Numbered from the stretch's first letter, positions 8,317 through 17,364 are shown. The stretch is DNA of 64,000 bases from Lujinxingia vulgaris (GCF_007997015.1 NZ_VOSM01000008.1:62001-126000), one strand, 5' to 3'. Made by a program: numbers and translations. Notes: generated by a model not told the origin, from the letters alone.

Positions 8317-10605
8317 TCAGGCCGGGGCCTTCAGGCTGATCACCACCGATTTGGAGGCCGGCGTGCGGCTCTTTCGGGCGTATTGCCCCAGAGGCACCAG
8401 CGCGTTGGCCTCGGGGAAGTAGGTCGCCGCACAGCCGCGCGGGATGTCGTAGGCGACGATTTCAAACCCATCGGCGCGACGCTCCTCCCCCTCAAAATGG
8501 CTGAAGAGGTCGACGTTTTGCCCCACCCTCAGCCCCCGCGCATTGATGTCGTCGGGGTTGAGTAAGACCACGCGTCGTTTGTTGGCGATGCCGCGGTAGC
8601 GGTCGTTCAGATCATACACGGTGGTGTTGTACTGATCGTGGGAGCGGATGGTCATCATGATCAGCTGGCCTTCATCAAGCACCATGGGCTCGATGGGGCT
8701 GACCACAAAATTTGCGCGTCCGGTGCTCGTCTTGAAGTCGCGCTCGCGCGCGCCGTTGGGCAGCAAAAAGCCCGTGGGGTATTTTCGGATGCGGCGGTTG
8801 AACTTTTCAAACCCGGGGATGACCTCGGCGATGGCGTCGCGGATGGGATCGTAGGGGCCATCGAAGAGGTTCCAGTCGACCGGCGAGGTTTCGGCGTCGA
8901 AGGAGGCCTTCGCGATTTTTTGGACGATGCGGGGCTCACTTAAGAGCGCTTCGCTGGCCGGGGGAAGATGGCCGCGGGAGGCGCGCACCACGCTCATCGA
9001 ATCTTCGACGGTGACAAATTGCGGTCGGCCGGCCTGCATGTCGCGCTCGGTGCGGCCCAGGCAGGGCAGGATCAGCGCGGTGCCTCCCGTGCGCAGGTGC
9101 GAGCGGTTGAGTTTGGTGGAGATCTGCACCGTCAGCTCGCAGCGCTCCATCGCCCGGGCGGTGCGCTCGGTGTCGGGGGCGGCCATCACGAAGTTGCCGC
9201 CCATGGCCATAAAGACGCGGGCCTTGCCCGATTCCATCGCCTCAATGGCGGCAATGGTATCAAAGCCATGCTCGCGCGGGGGCTCAAAACCAAAGCGCGT
9301 GCCCAGGCGGTCGAGGAAAGCGTCGGTGGGTTTTTCCCAGATGCCCATCGTGCGGTCGCCCTGCACGTTGGAGTGACCGCGCACCGGGCAGGCGCCCGAG
9401 CCGGGGCGGCCCATAAAGCCGCGCATCAACAGGAAGTTGACGACCTGCTGGATGTTGGTCACCCCGTGTTTGTGCTGGGTGAGCCCCATCGCCCAGCAGG
9501 CAATCAGGCTTTTTGCCTCAATCGCGACCTTTGCCGCCGCCTCAATCTGGGCGCGCGTCAGGCCGGTCTCTTCGAGGATCGTCTTCCAGGAGGTGGCCTC
9601 AAGGTCGGCGCGGTGAGCCTCAAAGCCCGAGGTCTGATGGGCGATAAAATCGTGATCGAGGACCTCGCCGGGGCGCTCCTCTTCGGCAGCGAGCAGGCAT
9701 TTCATCAGGCCTTTCAGGAGGGCGACGTCGCTGCCGGTGCGAAGTTGCAGGTAATGGTCGGCCAGATCGGTGGGGCGACGGTAGAGCTCTTTGGGGTGCT
9801 GAAAAGCCACAAGCCCGGGCTCTTTGAGCGGGTTGATGGCCACGATGGTGGCGCCGCGGCGTTTGGCGGCCTGCAGCGCGCTGAGCATGCGCGGGTGGTT
9901 GGTGCCGGGATTTTGCCCGAAAATAAAGAGCGCGTCGGTGGTCTCGACATCTTCGAGTGAGACCGTGCCTTTGCCCACCCCCAGTGACTCGTTCATGCCC
10001 GTGCCGCTGGATTCGTGGCACATATTCGAGCAGTCCGGCAGGTTGTTGGTACCAAGCTGGCGGGCCAGAAGTTGGTAGAGGAAGGCCGCCTCATTGGAGG
10101 TGCGCCCCGAGGTATAAAAGATCGCCTGGTCGGGGTGGTCGAGCTCTTTGAGTGACTTTCCTATCAAGGCGAACGCCTCGTCCCACTCAATGGGCTCATA
10201 ATGGTCAGAGCCCTCGCGGCGCACCACCGGGTGGGTGATGCGACCCTGCTTGTTGAGCCAGTGATCCGACTTCTCGCGGAGCTCCGTGATGCTGTGCTCG
10301 TTGAAAAAACCGGGGCCGACTTTAAAACGCGTAGCCTCGTCGGCGACGGCTTTGGCGCCGTTTTCGCAGAACTCAAAGGTGGAGCGGTCGTCGGGGTCGG
10401 GCCAGGCGCAGCCCGGGCAATCAAAACCCTCGGTCTGATTGAGGCTGGCCAGCGCGCGCGTGCCGCGAATCAGGCCCGGCTGCTCCAGGACTTTGCGCGT
10501 GGTGGAGATGAGCGCGTCGAGGCCGCCGGCGGCTTTTTTATAGTCGGTGAGGTCGTCCGACGTGGTCGGGGCCGGCAGATTTTTGGACGTGGGGTCGTCG
10601 CTCAT
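8317..10605 (-). CDS. Molybdopterin oxidoreductase, FdhF/YdeP family
   Basis: 762 residues, a formate-dehydrogenase-alpha-like enzyme of the YdeP type. The N-terminal motif FDCPGCAWPDP with FEFCENGAK is diagnostic. It offers only three Cys, so it lacks the classical four-Cys ferredoxin-type cluster motif. MCHESSGTGM aligns by pattern with the selenocysteine region of formate dehydrogenases, implying a Cys ligand to Mo or W (inference). FIFGQNPGTNHPRM and the C-terminal FxxHFxGEER-type region fit the bis-MGD fold. YdeP homologues are linked to acid resistance or to uncharacterised redox chemistry, so formate should not be assumed as the substrate. It lies 44 bp downstream of fdhD, in one operon. 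Confidence 0.92.
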   Translation of the reverse strand: MSDDPTSKNLPAPTTSDDLTDYKKAAGGLDALISTTRKVLEQPGLIRGTRALASLNQTEGFDCPGCAWPDPDDRSTFEFCENGAKAVADEATRFKVGPGFFNEHSITELREKSDHWLNKQGRITHPVVRREGSDHYEPIEWDEAFALIGKSLKELDHPDQAIFYTSGRTSNEAAFLYQLLARQLGTNNLPDCSNMCHESSGTGMNESLGVGKGTVSLEDVETTDALFIFGQNPGTNHPRMLSALQAAKRRGATIVAINPLKEPGLVAFQHPKELYRRPTDLADHYLQLRTGSDVALLKGLMKCLLAAEEERPGEVLDHDFIAHQTSGFEAHRADLEATSWKTILEETGLTRAQIEAAAKVAIEAKSLIACWAMGLTQHKHGVTNIQQVVNFLLMRGFMGRPGSGACPVRGHSNVQGDRTMGIWEKPTDAFLDRLGTRFGFEPPREHGFDTIAAIEAMESGKARVFMAMGGNFVMAAPDTERTARAMERCELTVQISTKLNRSHLRTGGTALILPCLGRTERDMQAGRPQFVTVEDSMSVVRASRGHLPPASEALLSEPRIVQKIAKASFDAETSPVDWNLFDGPYDPIRDAIAEVIPGFEKFNRRIRKYPTGFLLPNGARERDFKTSTGRANFVVSPIEPMVLDEGQLIMMTIRSHDQYNTTVYDLNDRYRGIANKRRVVLLNPDDINARGLRVGQNVDLFSHFEGEERRADGFEIVAYDIPRGCAATYFPEANALVPLGQYARKSRTPASKSVVISLKAPA

Positions 10606-10649
10606 CGTACTGCTCTCTCTGGCTGGGGGGGGATTCCTGATCGAAACGA

Positions 10650-11504
10650 TCAGGTCAGGCGCCGGGGGTGGGTGTAGATGTTAAAGCGCGCGTCGCGCAG
10701 AAAGCCCACCAGCGTCTGAGCGTAGGTATCCGAGAGGTCGACGGCAAGCGAGGAGGGCGCGCCGACGGCGGCCACAAGCCCGATGCCCGCCACGAGCGAC
10801 TTCTGAATCAGCTCAAAACTCGCCCGACCGCTCAAAAGCAGGATGCGATCGCCAAGGGGAAGTTGGCCCCGGCGCAGCGCGCGGCCCAGAAGTTTGTCGA
10901 GCGCGTTGTGGCGGCCGACATCTTCGGCAAGATCGAGAAGTTCGCCCCGGGCGTTGAAGAGGGCGCAGGCATGCAGGCCGCCGGTGCGATCGAAGGTTGC
11001 CTGGGCGGCGCACAGTTGCTCGGGAAGTTGCAGAAGAAGCTCCGCGTCGATGGCGGGGCCATCGGCTACCGGCATCACACCCTGGTGGTGGAGGGCATCA
11101 AGCGAGGCCTTGCCGCAGACCCCGCAGCTCGACGTGCTGTAGAAGTTGCGCTGCAGCTTGCCCGGATCAAAGTTGCAGCCCTCCGCAAGCGTGGCGCGCC
11201 AGATGTTGGGGCTCTCTTCGCCCTGGCCGTCGGTGCAGCGCTTGAGGCTTAAAAGGTCGGCCTCGGAGTTGATGATGCCCTCGGTGAGCAGGAATCCGCG
11301 GGCCAGATCTTCGTCATCGCCGGGGGTGCGCATCGTGATCGCCAGGCTGCGCGAGGCGCGTTTGCCGGCGATGGCGTAGTCGATGCGCAGCTCCATCGGC
11401 TCCTCAATGACGAGGAGGTCGTCGAGGTGTTGGCGTTGCTGTTCCTCGCCAGAGCGTAACACCCGCTCAATGGCGCGGTGGCGAGTGGTGGGGTCGGTGG
11501 CCAT
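10650..11504 (-). CDS. fdhD: FdhD, sulfurtransferase for molybdenum cofactor sulfuration
   Basis: 284 residues. FdhD receives sulfur from a cysteine desulfurase and passes it to the bis-MGD cofactor of formate-dehydrogenase-like enzymes. The essential CxxC is present as SSCGVCGK. Flanking family motifs include LARGFLLTEGI, HACALF, EDVGRHNALDKLLG and SGRASFELIQK. ATG 11504 gives the normal family length; the frame stays open further upstream, but that extension overlaps the neighbouring gene and looks non-coding. It is encoded directly before the molybdoenzyme that it would activate. Confidence 0.95.
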   Translation of the reverse strand: MATDPTTRHRAIERVLRSGEEQQRQHLDDLLVIEEPMELRIDYAIAGKRASRSLAITMRTPGDDEDLARGFLLTEGIINSEADLLSLKRCTDGQGEESPNIWRATLAEGCNFDPGKLQRNFYSTSSCGVCGKASLDALHHQGVMPVADGPAIDAELLLQLPEQLCAAQATFDRTGGLHACALFNARGELLDLAEDVGRHNALDKLLGRALRRGQLPLGDRILLLSGRASFELIQKSLVAGIGLVAAVGAPSSLAVDLSDTYAQTLVGFLRDARFNIYTHPRRLT

Positions 11505-11560
11505 AAGGCCTCGGTGGTGGGGGGAGTGCGGCGCGGCAAAAGGTTGTCGCGCGTAAAAGG

Positions 11561-12535
11561 CTAGATCGCCCCGATGGAGATGCCGGGCAAGCATAGCATA
11601 AACGCAATGATCAAGCCGGCGAAGAGGGGGCGCTCCACGGCGCGGTCGTCGGTGGCCAGCGCCAGATGCACCGCCGTGGGAAGGGCCCAGGCGAAGGTCA
11701 CCGCAGCAAAGGCCGCCGGCACCTGCAAAAAGGGCCAGGCCAGCGCCGGGAGCGCAGCGAGCAGATACCAGGCCGGGTGGCGCGAGGCGTAGCGCATGGC
11801 GAGCAGTGCTGCGCCCAGCGCGCAGGCCAGCAGCAGCACCTCCGGTGTTGCGGGCAAGCTCAGCGCGCCAAAGTCGCGCCAGGCGGCATCGCCATGAAGA
11901 TGGCGCAGCTGGCCGGTATGCCAGGCCACGGCCATCCAGCCCGCAAAGGCTACAGGCGGCACCACCGCGCCCAGCCAGGGCGTGTCCTGAGGATCTTTTC
12001 CGGGGCGGTGCGCCTTCCATCCGGCGATCATCATCGCCGGCCACATCACCACAAACTCCAGGCGCAGTCCCATCGCCACCAGCGCCGCAAAGGCTCCGCG
12101 ACGCGGCGCGTAGGTGACCATCGAGGCGATGGCGCCGGCGCCCAGCGCGGCGGCCATCGAGGTGGTCCAGTCGGTGGCGTTAAGCGCGAGCAGAGGATTA
12201 AAACACCACAGCCACACCGCCCGCTCGGCGACCTGGGGCAGCTCAGTGTTGCGGGCAAAACGGTAGACGCACAGCGCGGCCCACAACGTTGCAAGCTCCA
12301 GCAGCACCCAGGGGGCGAGCGTGAGCGCGGCGGTGCCGGCGCCGGCCGGCGCGGTCTGCAGCGCGACGTTGAAGACGTGGCTGATCACCCCGGAGATGGG
12401 CGACGACTCCGAGAGGCGCAGCGTCTCCCAGGTGCCCGTATGCAAGAGCGCCGCCCACAACGCCGCCCGGCTTGTCAGCCAGGCCAGCAGTGCGGTGCGA
12501 AGGGCCGGATGGATATGTGCGAGTAAAGGATGCAT
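11561..12535 (-). CDS. Polytopic membrane protein, possibly GT-C glycosyltransferase-like
   Basis: 324 residues with about eight to nine hydrophobic segments. An N-terminal WLTSRAALW segment and a conserved-looking CFNPLLALNATDWT segment recall PIG-V/mannosyltransferase-like GT-C proteins, but the similarity is weak and from memory. It is the first gene of the leftward operon with fdhD and the oxidoreductase (56-bp gap to fdhD). It could be a membrane partner, a transporter or unrelated cargo. The palindrome array at 12644-12923 lies just upstream of its start. Confidence 0.7.
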   Translation of the reverse strand: MHPLLAHIHPALRTALLAWLTSRAALWAALLHTGTWETLRLSESSPISGVISHVFNVALQTAPAGAGTAALTLAPWVLLELATLWAALCVYRFARNTELPQVAERAVWLWCFNPLLALNATDWTTSMAAALGAGAIASMVTYAPRRGAFAALVAMGLRLEFVVMWPAMMIAGWKAHRPGKDPQDTPWLGAVVPPVAFAGWMAVAWHTGQLRHLHGDAAWRDFGALSLPATPEVLLLACALGAALLAMRYASRHPAWYLLAALPALAWPFLQVPAAFAAVTFAWALPTAVHLALATDDRAVERPLFAGLIIAFMLCLPGISIGAI

Positions 12536-12643
12536 GGCCCCGGCAGAGTACCGGGAGGTGGGTGGGGGGCAAGAAAATGGGTGGGGAGGCGGGCGGAGTT
12601 CAGGGAGCGTTCGTCACCGCCGCCTGGACGCTCATATATGAGC

Positions 12644-12923
12644 AACAAAACGTGTTGTCCGTCATCGATCGTGTTTTGTGAGTGACAAACGCGTTTGTCG
12701 TTCGTCCATGAACGACAAAACGCGTTGACCGTCACATTTTGCGTTTCGTGGGTGACAAAGGGGCTTGTCGCTCACCGATGGAAGACAACGAGATTTGTCC
12801 GCCATCTTTCGGGTTCTGTGAGTGACAAACGCCATTGTCGCGCACCCGTGAGCGACAAAACGTTTTGTCCGCCACATATCCCAGAATATGACGAACAACG
12901 CTCGTGGTCGCGATTCATAATAA
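12644..12923. repeat. Array of alternating palindromes, 70-bp period, four copies
   Basis: Eight 16-bp units of consensus GACAAA-N5-TTGTC start at 12644, 12684, 12714, 12754, 12784, 12824, 12854 and 12894. They are separated by spacers that alternate strictly between 24 and 14 bp, giving a 70-bp period. Units 2 (GACAAACGCGTTTGTC) and 7 (GACAAAACGTTTTGTC) are perfect palindromes with different centres. The 14-bp spacers are themselves dyads of type GCTCA-N4-TGAGC, and a perfect one (GCTCATATATGAGC) precedes unit 1 at 12630-12643. The 24-bp spacers begin CGYCA and mostly end GTGRGT. The eighth unit and last spacer are degenerate. A 70-bp period is not a multiple of three, so the array is not a protein repeat. 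It lies upstream of the fdhD operon and downstream of the FHA-GGDEF gene. Confidence 0.95.
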
Positions 12924-13012
12924 ACCCGCCACGCTCCGAACCACCCTACGCCGCCGAGGGTGCCGGTGAGGCAGGTGAGTGGCCAAACGCCTGTAGTAAG
13001 TTATTGAAGCTA

Positions 13013-13052
13013 AACGAAAAACGCCCGGGCTATCGCCCGGGCGTTTTTCGTT
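13013..13052. terminator. Strong bidirectional terminator
   Basis: Perfect 18-bp inverted repeat (13013-13030 and 13035-13052) with a 4-nt loop. The GC core CGCCCGGGC is flanked by AAAAA and TTTTT. It lies 32 bp past the end of the leftward FHA-GGDEF gene and separates it from the palindrome array. Confidence 0.92.
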
Positions 13053-13083
13053 GCTTCATCGCGTTATCTAGCGCGCAGCGCCC

Positions 13084-14031
13084 TCAAAAAGGCGCCACCC
13101 CCACCCGGTTTCGACCGCCGCGTTTGGCGTCGTAGAGGGCCTGGTCGGCAAGACCGATGAGCTCCTCGGGGGTGCGGGCGGTGTGGTGGGGCAGGCCCGC
13201 CACGCCCAGGCTGATGGTGATGGGGATGCGCGTGCCCTCAAAGACGAAGTCGTGGCGCTCGATCACCATGCGCACGCGGTCGGCCAGGGCCTGGGCCTGG
13301 TCGACGGGGGTGCCGCGGCAGACGATCGTGAATTCTTCGCCGCCGTAGCGGGCGAAGACGTCTTCGGTGCGCAGGACCCCGGAGGTGATCTCAGCCAGGT
13401 TCTTGAGGATCATGTCGCCAGCGAGGTGGCCGTAGGTGTCGTTGACCGGCTTGAAGTGGTCGACGTCGAACATGACCACGCTCAAAAAGGTGCCGTGGCG
13501 AAGCGCGAAGGGCAGCTCGGTGGAGAGGTGATTGAGCAGGTAATTCTTGTTGTAGATGCCGGTCAGCCCGTCGTGCAGGGCGGCGTCGAGCATCTGCTTT
13601 TGAAAATTTTCCTCGAGCTCATCGTGGTAGGTGAACTTGAGGATGGTGGTGGAGCCGAGCGTGATCTTGTCGCCGTCTTTGAGCTGCTGACGCTTCAAGA
13701 GGCGGTCCCCATTGAGGTAGGTGCCGTTGGCGCTCTGGAGATCCTCCACAAAGACGTCCTCGCCATACGTGATAATGCGGGCGTGGTTGCGCGAGATGCC
13801 CACGTCGTTGACGTGGAGCTCGGCGCGGGAGGAGCGACCCAGGGTGGCCTGGTCTTTGTCGACCTTGAACATCTTGCCGGTGTGGGGGCCGGAGATGACG
13901 ATGAGGTAGGCCTGGTCCCGACCCTGCTTTTGTTGAGCGCGGGCCTGTCGAAGTGTGTTCGCGTCGACGATCATGGTCGCCTCGGAGCTCTCCGAGAGAT
14001 CGTCGTGGTCGTAGGGATGATCGTCGGTCAT
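13084..14031 (-). CDS. FHA-GGDEF diguanylate cyclase
   Basis: 315 residues, predicted cytoplasmic. An N-terminal FHA domain (about 40-125) has LGRSSRAELHV, GISRNHARI and SANGTYLNG, the expected phosphothreonine-binding pattern. A GGDEF domain follows with the active-site signature GGEEF and DVDHFKPVND, so c-di-GMP synthesis is expected. An inhibitory RxxD site sits five residues before GGEEF (RTED), implying product feedback. FHA coupling suggests control by a Ser/Thr kinase, for example the large kinase at 48754-52533 (inference). ATG 14031 was chosen over a GTG 17 codons upstream. Its acidic N-terminus contains a Thr (EATMIV) that could be a phosphorylation site. Confidence 0.92.
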   Translation of the reverse strand: MTDDHPYDHDDLSESSEATMIVDANTLRQARAQQKQGRDQAYLIVISGPHTGKMFKVDKDQATLGRSSRAELHVNDVGISRNHARIITYGEDVFVEDLQSANGTYLNGDRLLKRQQLKDGDKITLGSTTILKFTYHDELEENFQKQMLDAALHDGLTGIYNKNYLLNHLSTELPFALRHGTFLSVVMFDVDHFKPVNDTYGHLAGDMILKNLAEITSGVLRTEDVFARYGGEEFTIVCRGTPVDQAQALADRVRMVIERHDFVFEGTRIPITISLGVAGLPHHTARTPEELIGLADQALYDAKRGGRNRVGVAPF

Positions 14032-14262
14032 CAGGTCGCCGTCAGCAGCGGGTTTAAGGGGCGCACCGAGGTTATGCGGCACGCGGGCCCGTCAACGAGG
14101 AGGATACGGGCGAAGATCACACATTATTCTAAGGGGGACATCAGCGGTGTTGAGGATACTGAAGTTACCCGGTGCAGGCAACCCGGTGGGCGTCGATCTT
14201 ATGCCCGGGGAAAGGGGGCAGCCGGAGTGATAAAGCTCAAAGCATTCTGGGAGGTTGGGCGT

Positions 14263-14961
14263 TCAGGGGATAAGACGCGAGGGGGCGTTAGAGGCTCCCC
14301 CGATCGGGCGATTTAACGCGCGTTGCACGGCGGGACGCGTGTCTTCGGTGGCCAGCTGCTCAAGGTGCGGCAGGGCGCGCTCGGGGGCGTGGCGGCGCAA
14401 AAGTCCGATGGCGGTGATGCGGATCTGGATGTCGTCGCTTTTCAGGGCGTCGCGCCAGATATCGAAGGCTTGCGGGTGATCGTTTCGGGCCAGGGCGGTG
14501 AGTGCGCGGTGGCGCGCCTGAGCGCGGGTGCGGACCGAGGCGTTGAGCGGGTGGTCGTCGGCGCGGTGGTCGGCAGCGGCGAGCCTGGAGAGCGGCACGC
14601 GGGCCTCCTCGCTGGCGTAGAGGCTGAGGAGATCGAGGGCGCGCAGGCGGATCACGGCGCGCTCCTCCGGATCGTTCAGAAAGGCGTTGAGCCAGCCGAC
14701 AACTTCGGCGGGGCTTCCGACCTGGTCGAGCTCCCGGCGATCGGGAACATGTTCAAAACCGGAGAGTAAAAACGCCAGCCTTTCAGCGCCCCGGGCGTGG
14801 GGGGCGTTTTGTGTGTCGGTCGCCGGGTCATTGAGCCCGGGGCGGGCGGGTTGGTCGTGGTCGCCGTGGGTCGGTGAGGACTGCGCGGCGGCCGGAGCGC
14901 TCAGTAGAGTCGCGACCAGGAGCAGCAGGGTGGCGAGTGTCTGGCGTGGTGTCGGATACAT
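14263..14961 (-). CDS. Exported HEAT-like repeat protein
   Basis: 232 residues. A cleavable signal peptide is visible (hydrophobic core, then SAPAAAQ near residue 26), followed by a His/Asp/Pro-rich linker. The rest consists of alpha-helical pairs resembling HEAT repeats, including LRALDLLSLYASEE and IRITAIGLLRRHAPERALPHL, so it is probably a periplasmic scaffold. The ATG at 14961 gives the signal peptide; the frame is open upstream but the extra residues look non-coding. It lies 97 bp downstream of the metzincin lipoprotein gene, probably in one transcript. Confidence 0.75.
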   Translation of the reverse strand: MYPTPRQTLATLLLLVATLLSAPAAAQSSPTHGDHDQPARPGLNDPATDTQNAPHARGAERLAFLLSGFEHVPDRRELDQVGSPAEVVGWLNAFLNDPEERAVIRLRALDLLSLYASEEARVPLSRLAAADHRADDHPLNASVRTRAQARHRALTALARNDHPQAFDIWRDALKSDDIQIRITAIGLLRRHAPERALPHLEQLATEDTRPAVQRALNRPIGGASNAPSRLIP

Positions 14962-15058
14962 AAAAGATCCCCGGGAAGGGCTGTGGGCAAGAGGGTGAGG
15001 TCGCGTGGCGAGCGAGGGTAAGACCGGCCGCACGCGCTCCGCATTCAATGGTGAGGCT

Positions 15059-17068
15059 TCAGGGACGCACCAGCGGGTTTCGCCTCAGCACAAAGGACTG
15101 GCCGGAGGTTGTCAGGCGCTGGTCGGGGCCGAGCGAGAAGGGGAACATGAAGTTTTCGGCGTCGTCGCAGAAATAGCCCAGGTTGGGGAAGAGGCAGCTG
15201 GGTGTGTCGGTGATGGGATCCTGCGCGCTCCCCAGGTGTTCGGTGGTGTGGCGAAGGCCCAGGTAATGGCCGACCTCATGCGCCAGGATCTGACCGATGG
15301 TGGCGTTGTCTTCGCCCAGGCCGGCCGTCGAGAAGACAAGGCCGGAGGCGGGGCTGGCGTGCAGGCCGGCCGCTCCGGGAAGCCCCGCCGAGATGCCCAG
15401 CAAGCCCGGGGAGTCTTCCACGGCGAAGTCGTCGATGAGGAAGACATTGACCACCAGATTCTCATCGAGCGTGGTGCCCGGCGCCTCCGAGAGGGCGACC
15501 AGATCGAAGGCGTCGTCCAGGGTGCGGACGATGCTGTACGAGTCGGTGAGCTCGTCGGAGAGTTCTTCGTAGGCGGCGACCTCCACCTCGATGTTCATCG
15601 CATCGTAGATGGTGGCCATGGTGGCGATGGCTTCCTGAAGATCGCGGTTGGAAGCGGCGGTCGCCGCGCTCAAGCCGGGCACGCCTATGAGGTAGAAACG
15701 CAGCCGCAAGGTGCGCCCGGCCGAGGGCTGGGCGATGACGTAGTGGCAGGTCTCCGAGGCGTTGGAGGCCACGCCCATCTGGTAGGTGCCCCCGCCAAAG
15801 GTGTTGGCCAGGCTTGTGTCGTTGGTGGCCGGGAAAAGCATCGGCGCGAGACTTGTGAGGATCGCCGGGTTGATGGCGTGAAACGCATAGTCGTTCTGGA
15901 TGTTGAGGGTGGAGCCATCGGGGCGGCGCAGCGTGCGCGGCTCAATGGCCAGGCCGCCCGGGTTAAAGGGGGTGAGCAAAAATCCTACCGCGCCGGCATC
16001 AACCTCAACGTCGTAGGTTTTCTGTGAGCCGCAGACGAGCTCCAGCGCCGGGGCGCCGCTCGTGTCGATCTCGGGCGGGGCGGTGGTGGAGTCGCAGAAG
16101 GAGCGGCCCTCGCGCCCCGTGCGGCAGCTGTAGCCCTGGCGGCAGTCGGCGTCGGTGGCGCAGCCGGCCATGCAGGTGGGATGGTTGTTTTGCACCAGGC
16201 AGATGCCGCCGTTGCAGTCTTCATCATCGCTGCAGTAGCGGGTGGTGCAGTAGCCGCCCGGAAACGAGACCTCGCCATTGTCTTTCTCAACCTCGCGGAT
16301 GCAACTTCCGCCCTTGCAGCCCAGGTTGGCGCCGCAGGGCTCGCCATCGTCGGCGCCATCGGGGTTGCGGGGGCCTTCGGACTGCTCGTTTTCCTGGCAG
16401 TAGGCCGGCTCGTTTTCGTCATTAGCCAGGCAGCTGTAGCCAAAGCGGCAGTCCTGGTCGCTCTCACAGGCGGCCATGCAGGCGAAGACCACGTCGTCGG
16501 CCTCGGCCTCCGGGTTGAGCGTAACGCAGGCGCCGTCGTCGCAGCCCTGGTCGGGGTTGCAGCCGATGCTGGCGCAGTAGCCGCCGTAGAGGTTGGTCAG
16601 GCAGGTCAGGCCCTCCTCGCAGGCCACATCGCTGGTGCAGGGGGCGCCGGGTTTGCCGGGCTCACTGCCCACAGCCAGGTCGGCCGGAAGGCATACCGGG
16701 GTGTCGTCGACCAGCGTGCAGGCGTAGCCCTCACCGGCGCGCTCGCAGCTGTTGTCACGATCGCAGCGCTCGTAACAGGCGGCCTCGCCAGCCAGGGGCA
16801 GCACCAGACACTCCGATGAAAATCCCAGGCAGCCCTCCTCTTCGCAGCTGAGCTCGGAGCAGTAGCCACCCGGATAGCCATCTTGCTCGTCGAGGCAATA
16901 GCCGCCCAGGCACTCCAGGCCGCTCTCGCAGGGGGCGCCGGTGCTGATGGAGTCGACAAACTCGGCGACCTGCTGGAGCTGCTCGCAGGCGCTTAAGGTG
17001 AGCAGCGCGCACAGCAGCGCCAGCAGATGCAAAGGGGTAAGAACATGCCGACGGGGCGCATAAAACAT
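15059..17068 (-). CDS. Cys-rich metzincin-type metalloprotease lipoprotein
   Basis: 669 residues. Lipobox LSAC (Cys28) predicts a surface or periplasmic lipoprotein. Residues 40-330 are a chain of short disulfide-rich modules (patterns such as CESGLECLGGYC, CEEGLTCLTNLYGGYC, CNGGICL), common in Myxococcota secreted proteins. The C-terminal part holds HEVGHYLGLRH (597-607), the zinc-binding HExxHxxGxxH motif of metzincins, and a downstream FMFP that can act as the Met-turn, most like family M43. An Asp/Asn-rich beta domain sits between. A secreted zinc endopeptidase is expected; substrate unknown. It is divergent from the WD40 operon. Confidence 0.88.
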   Translation of the reverse strand: MFYAPRRHVLTPLHLLALLCALLTLSACEQLQQVAEFVDSISTGAPCESGLECLGGYCLDEQDGYPGGYCSELSCEEEGCLGFSSECLVLPLAGEAACYERCDRDNSCERAGEGYACTLVDDTPVCLPADLAVGSEPGKPGAPCTSDVACEEGLTCLTNLYGGYCASIGCNPDQGCDDGACVTLNPEAEADDVVFACMAACESDQDCRFGYSCLANDENEPAYCQENEQSEGPRNPDGADDGEPCGANLGCKGGSCIREVEKDNGEVSFPGGYCTTRYCSDDEDCNGGICLVQNNHPTCMAGCATDADCRQGYSCRTGREGRSFCDSTTAPPEIDTSGAPALELVCGSQKTYDVEVDAGAVGFLLTPFNPGGLAIEPRTLRRPDGSTLNIQNDYAFHAINPAILTSLAPMLFPATNDTSLANTFGGGTYQMGVASNASETCHYVIAQPSAGRTLRLRFYLIGVPGLSAATAASNRDLQEAIATMATIYDAMNIEVEVAAYEELSDELTDSYSIVRTLDDAFDLVALSEAPGTTLDENLVVNVFLIDDFAVEDSPGLLGISAGLPGAAGLHASPASGLVFSTAGLGEDNATIGQILAHEVGHYLGLRHTTEHLGSAQDPITDTPSCLFPNLGYFCDDAENFMFPFSLGPDQRLTTSGQSFVLRRNPLVRP

Positions 17069-17364
17069 AGGGGAAGCTCGATCGTCGGGGGGGAGGTGTG
17101 TGGCGAGTCATGGTCAGCGATAGACGGTGGGGCGATGCGCCCTATTCAAGCGGAGTGCGGGGCCGGTGTCGAGGGGGAGTTGCAGAGCCCGGGGCTGCGG
17201 CGGTCTTTTCAGCGTGGGGGCGATGTCGTAGAGTTTCGCCGTCCCCACAGCTGTGTGGCGGCGTAGGCCACGCGCTAAAAGCGCCTGGCACCGCCGGCAG
17301 CGTCGGGTGGGGGGCGTGGCTTCGCCGTCGAAGCGCGTGTCGTCGCAGTAGAAGGTAGAGGGAT

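Noticed and set aside
12644-12923. CRISPR array
   Set aside because: Spacers alternate 24 and 14 bp, are repeated and partly palindromic rather than unique, and no cas gene is nearby.
12695-13135. Long ORFs running through the palindrome array on both strands
   Set aside because: The 70-bp period shifts the frame in each copy, so no protein repeat can be maintained; no ribosome site and no family similarity.
14032-14262. c-di-GMP (GEMM) riboswitch upstream of the GGDEF gene
   Set aside because: The region contains ACCCGGTG repeats, but I could not build the GEMM helices or place its conserved A-rich core, so no claim is made.
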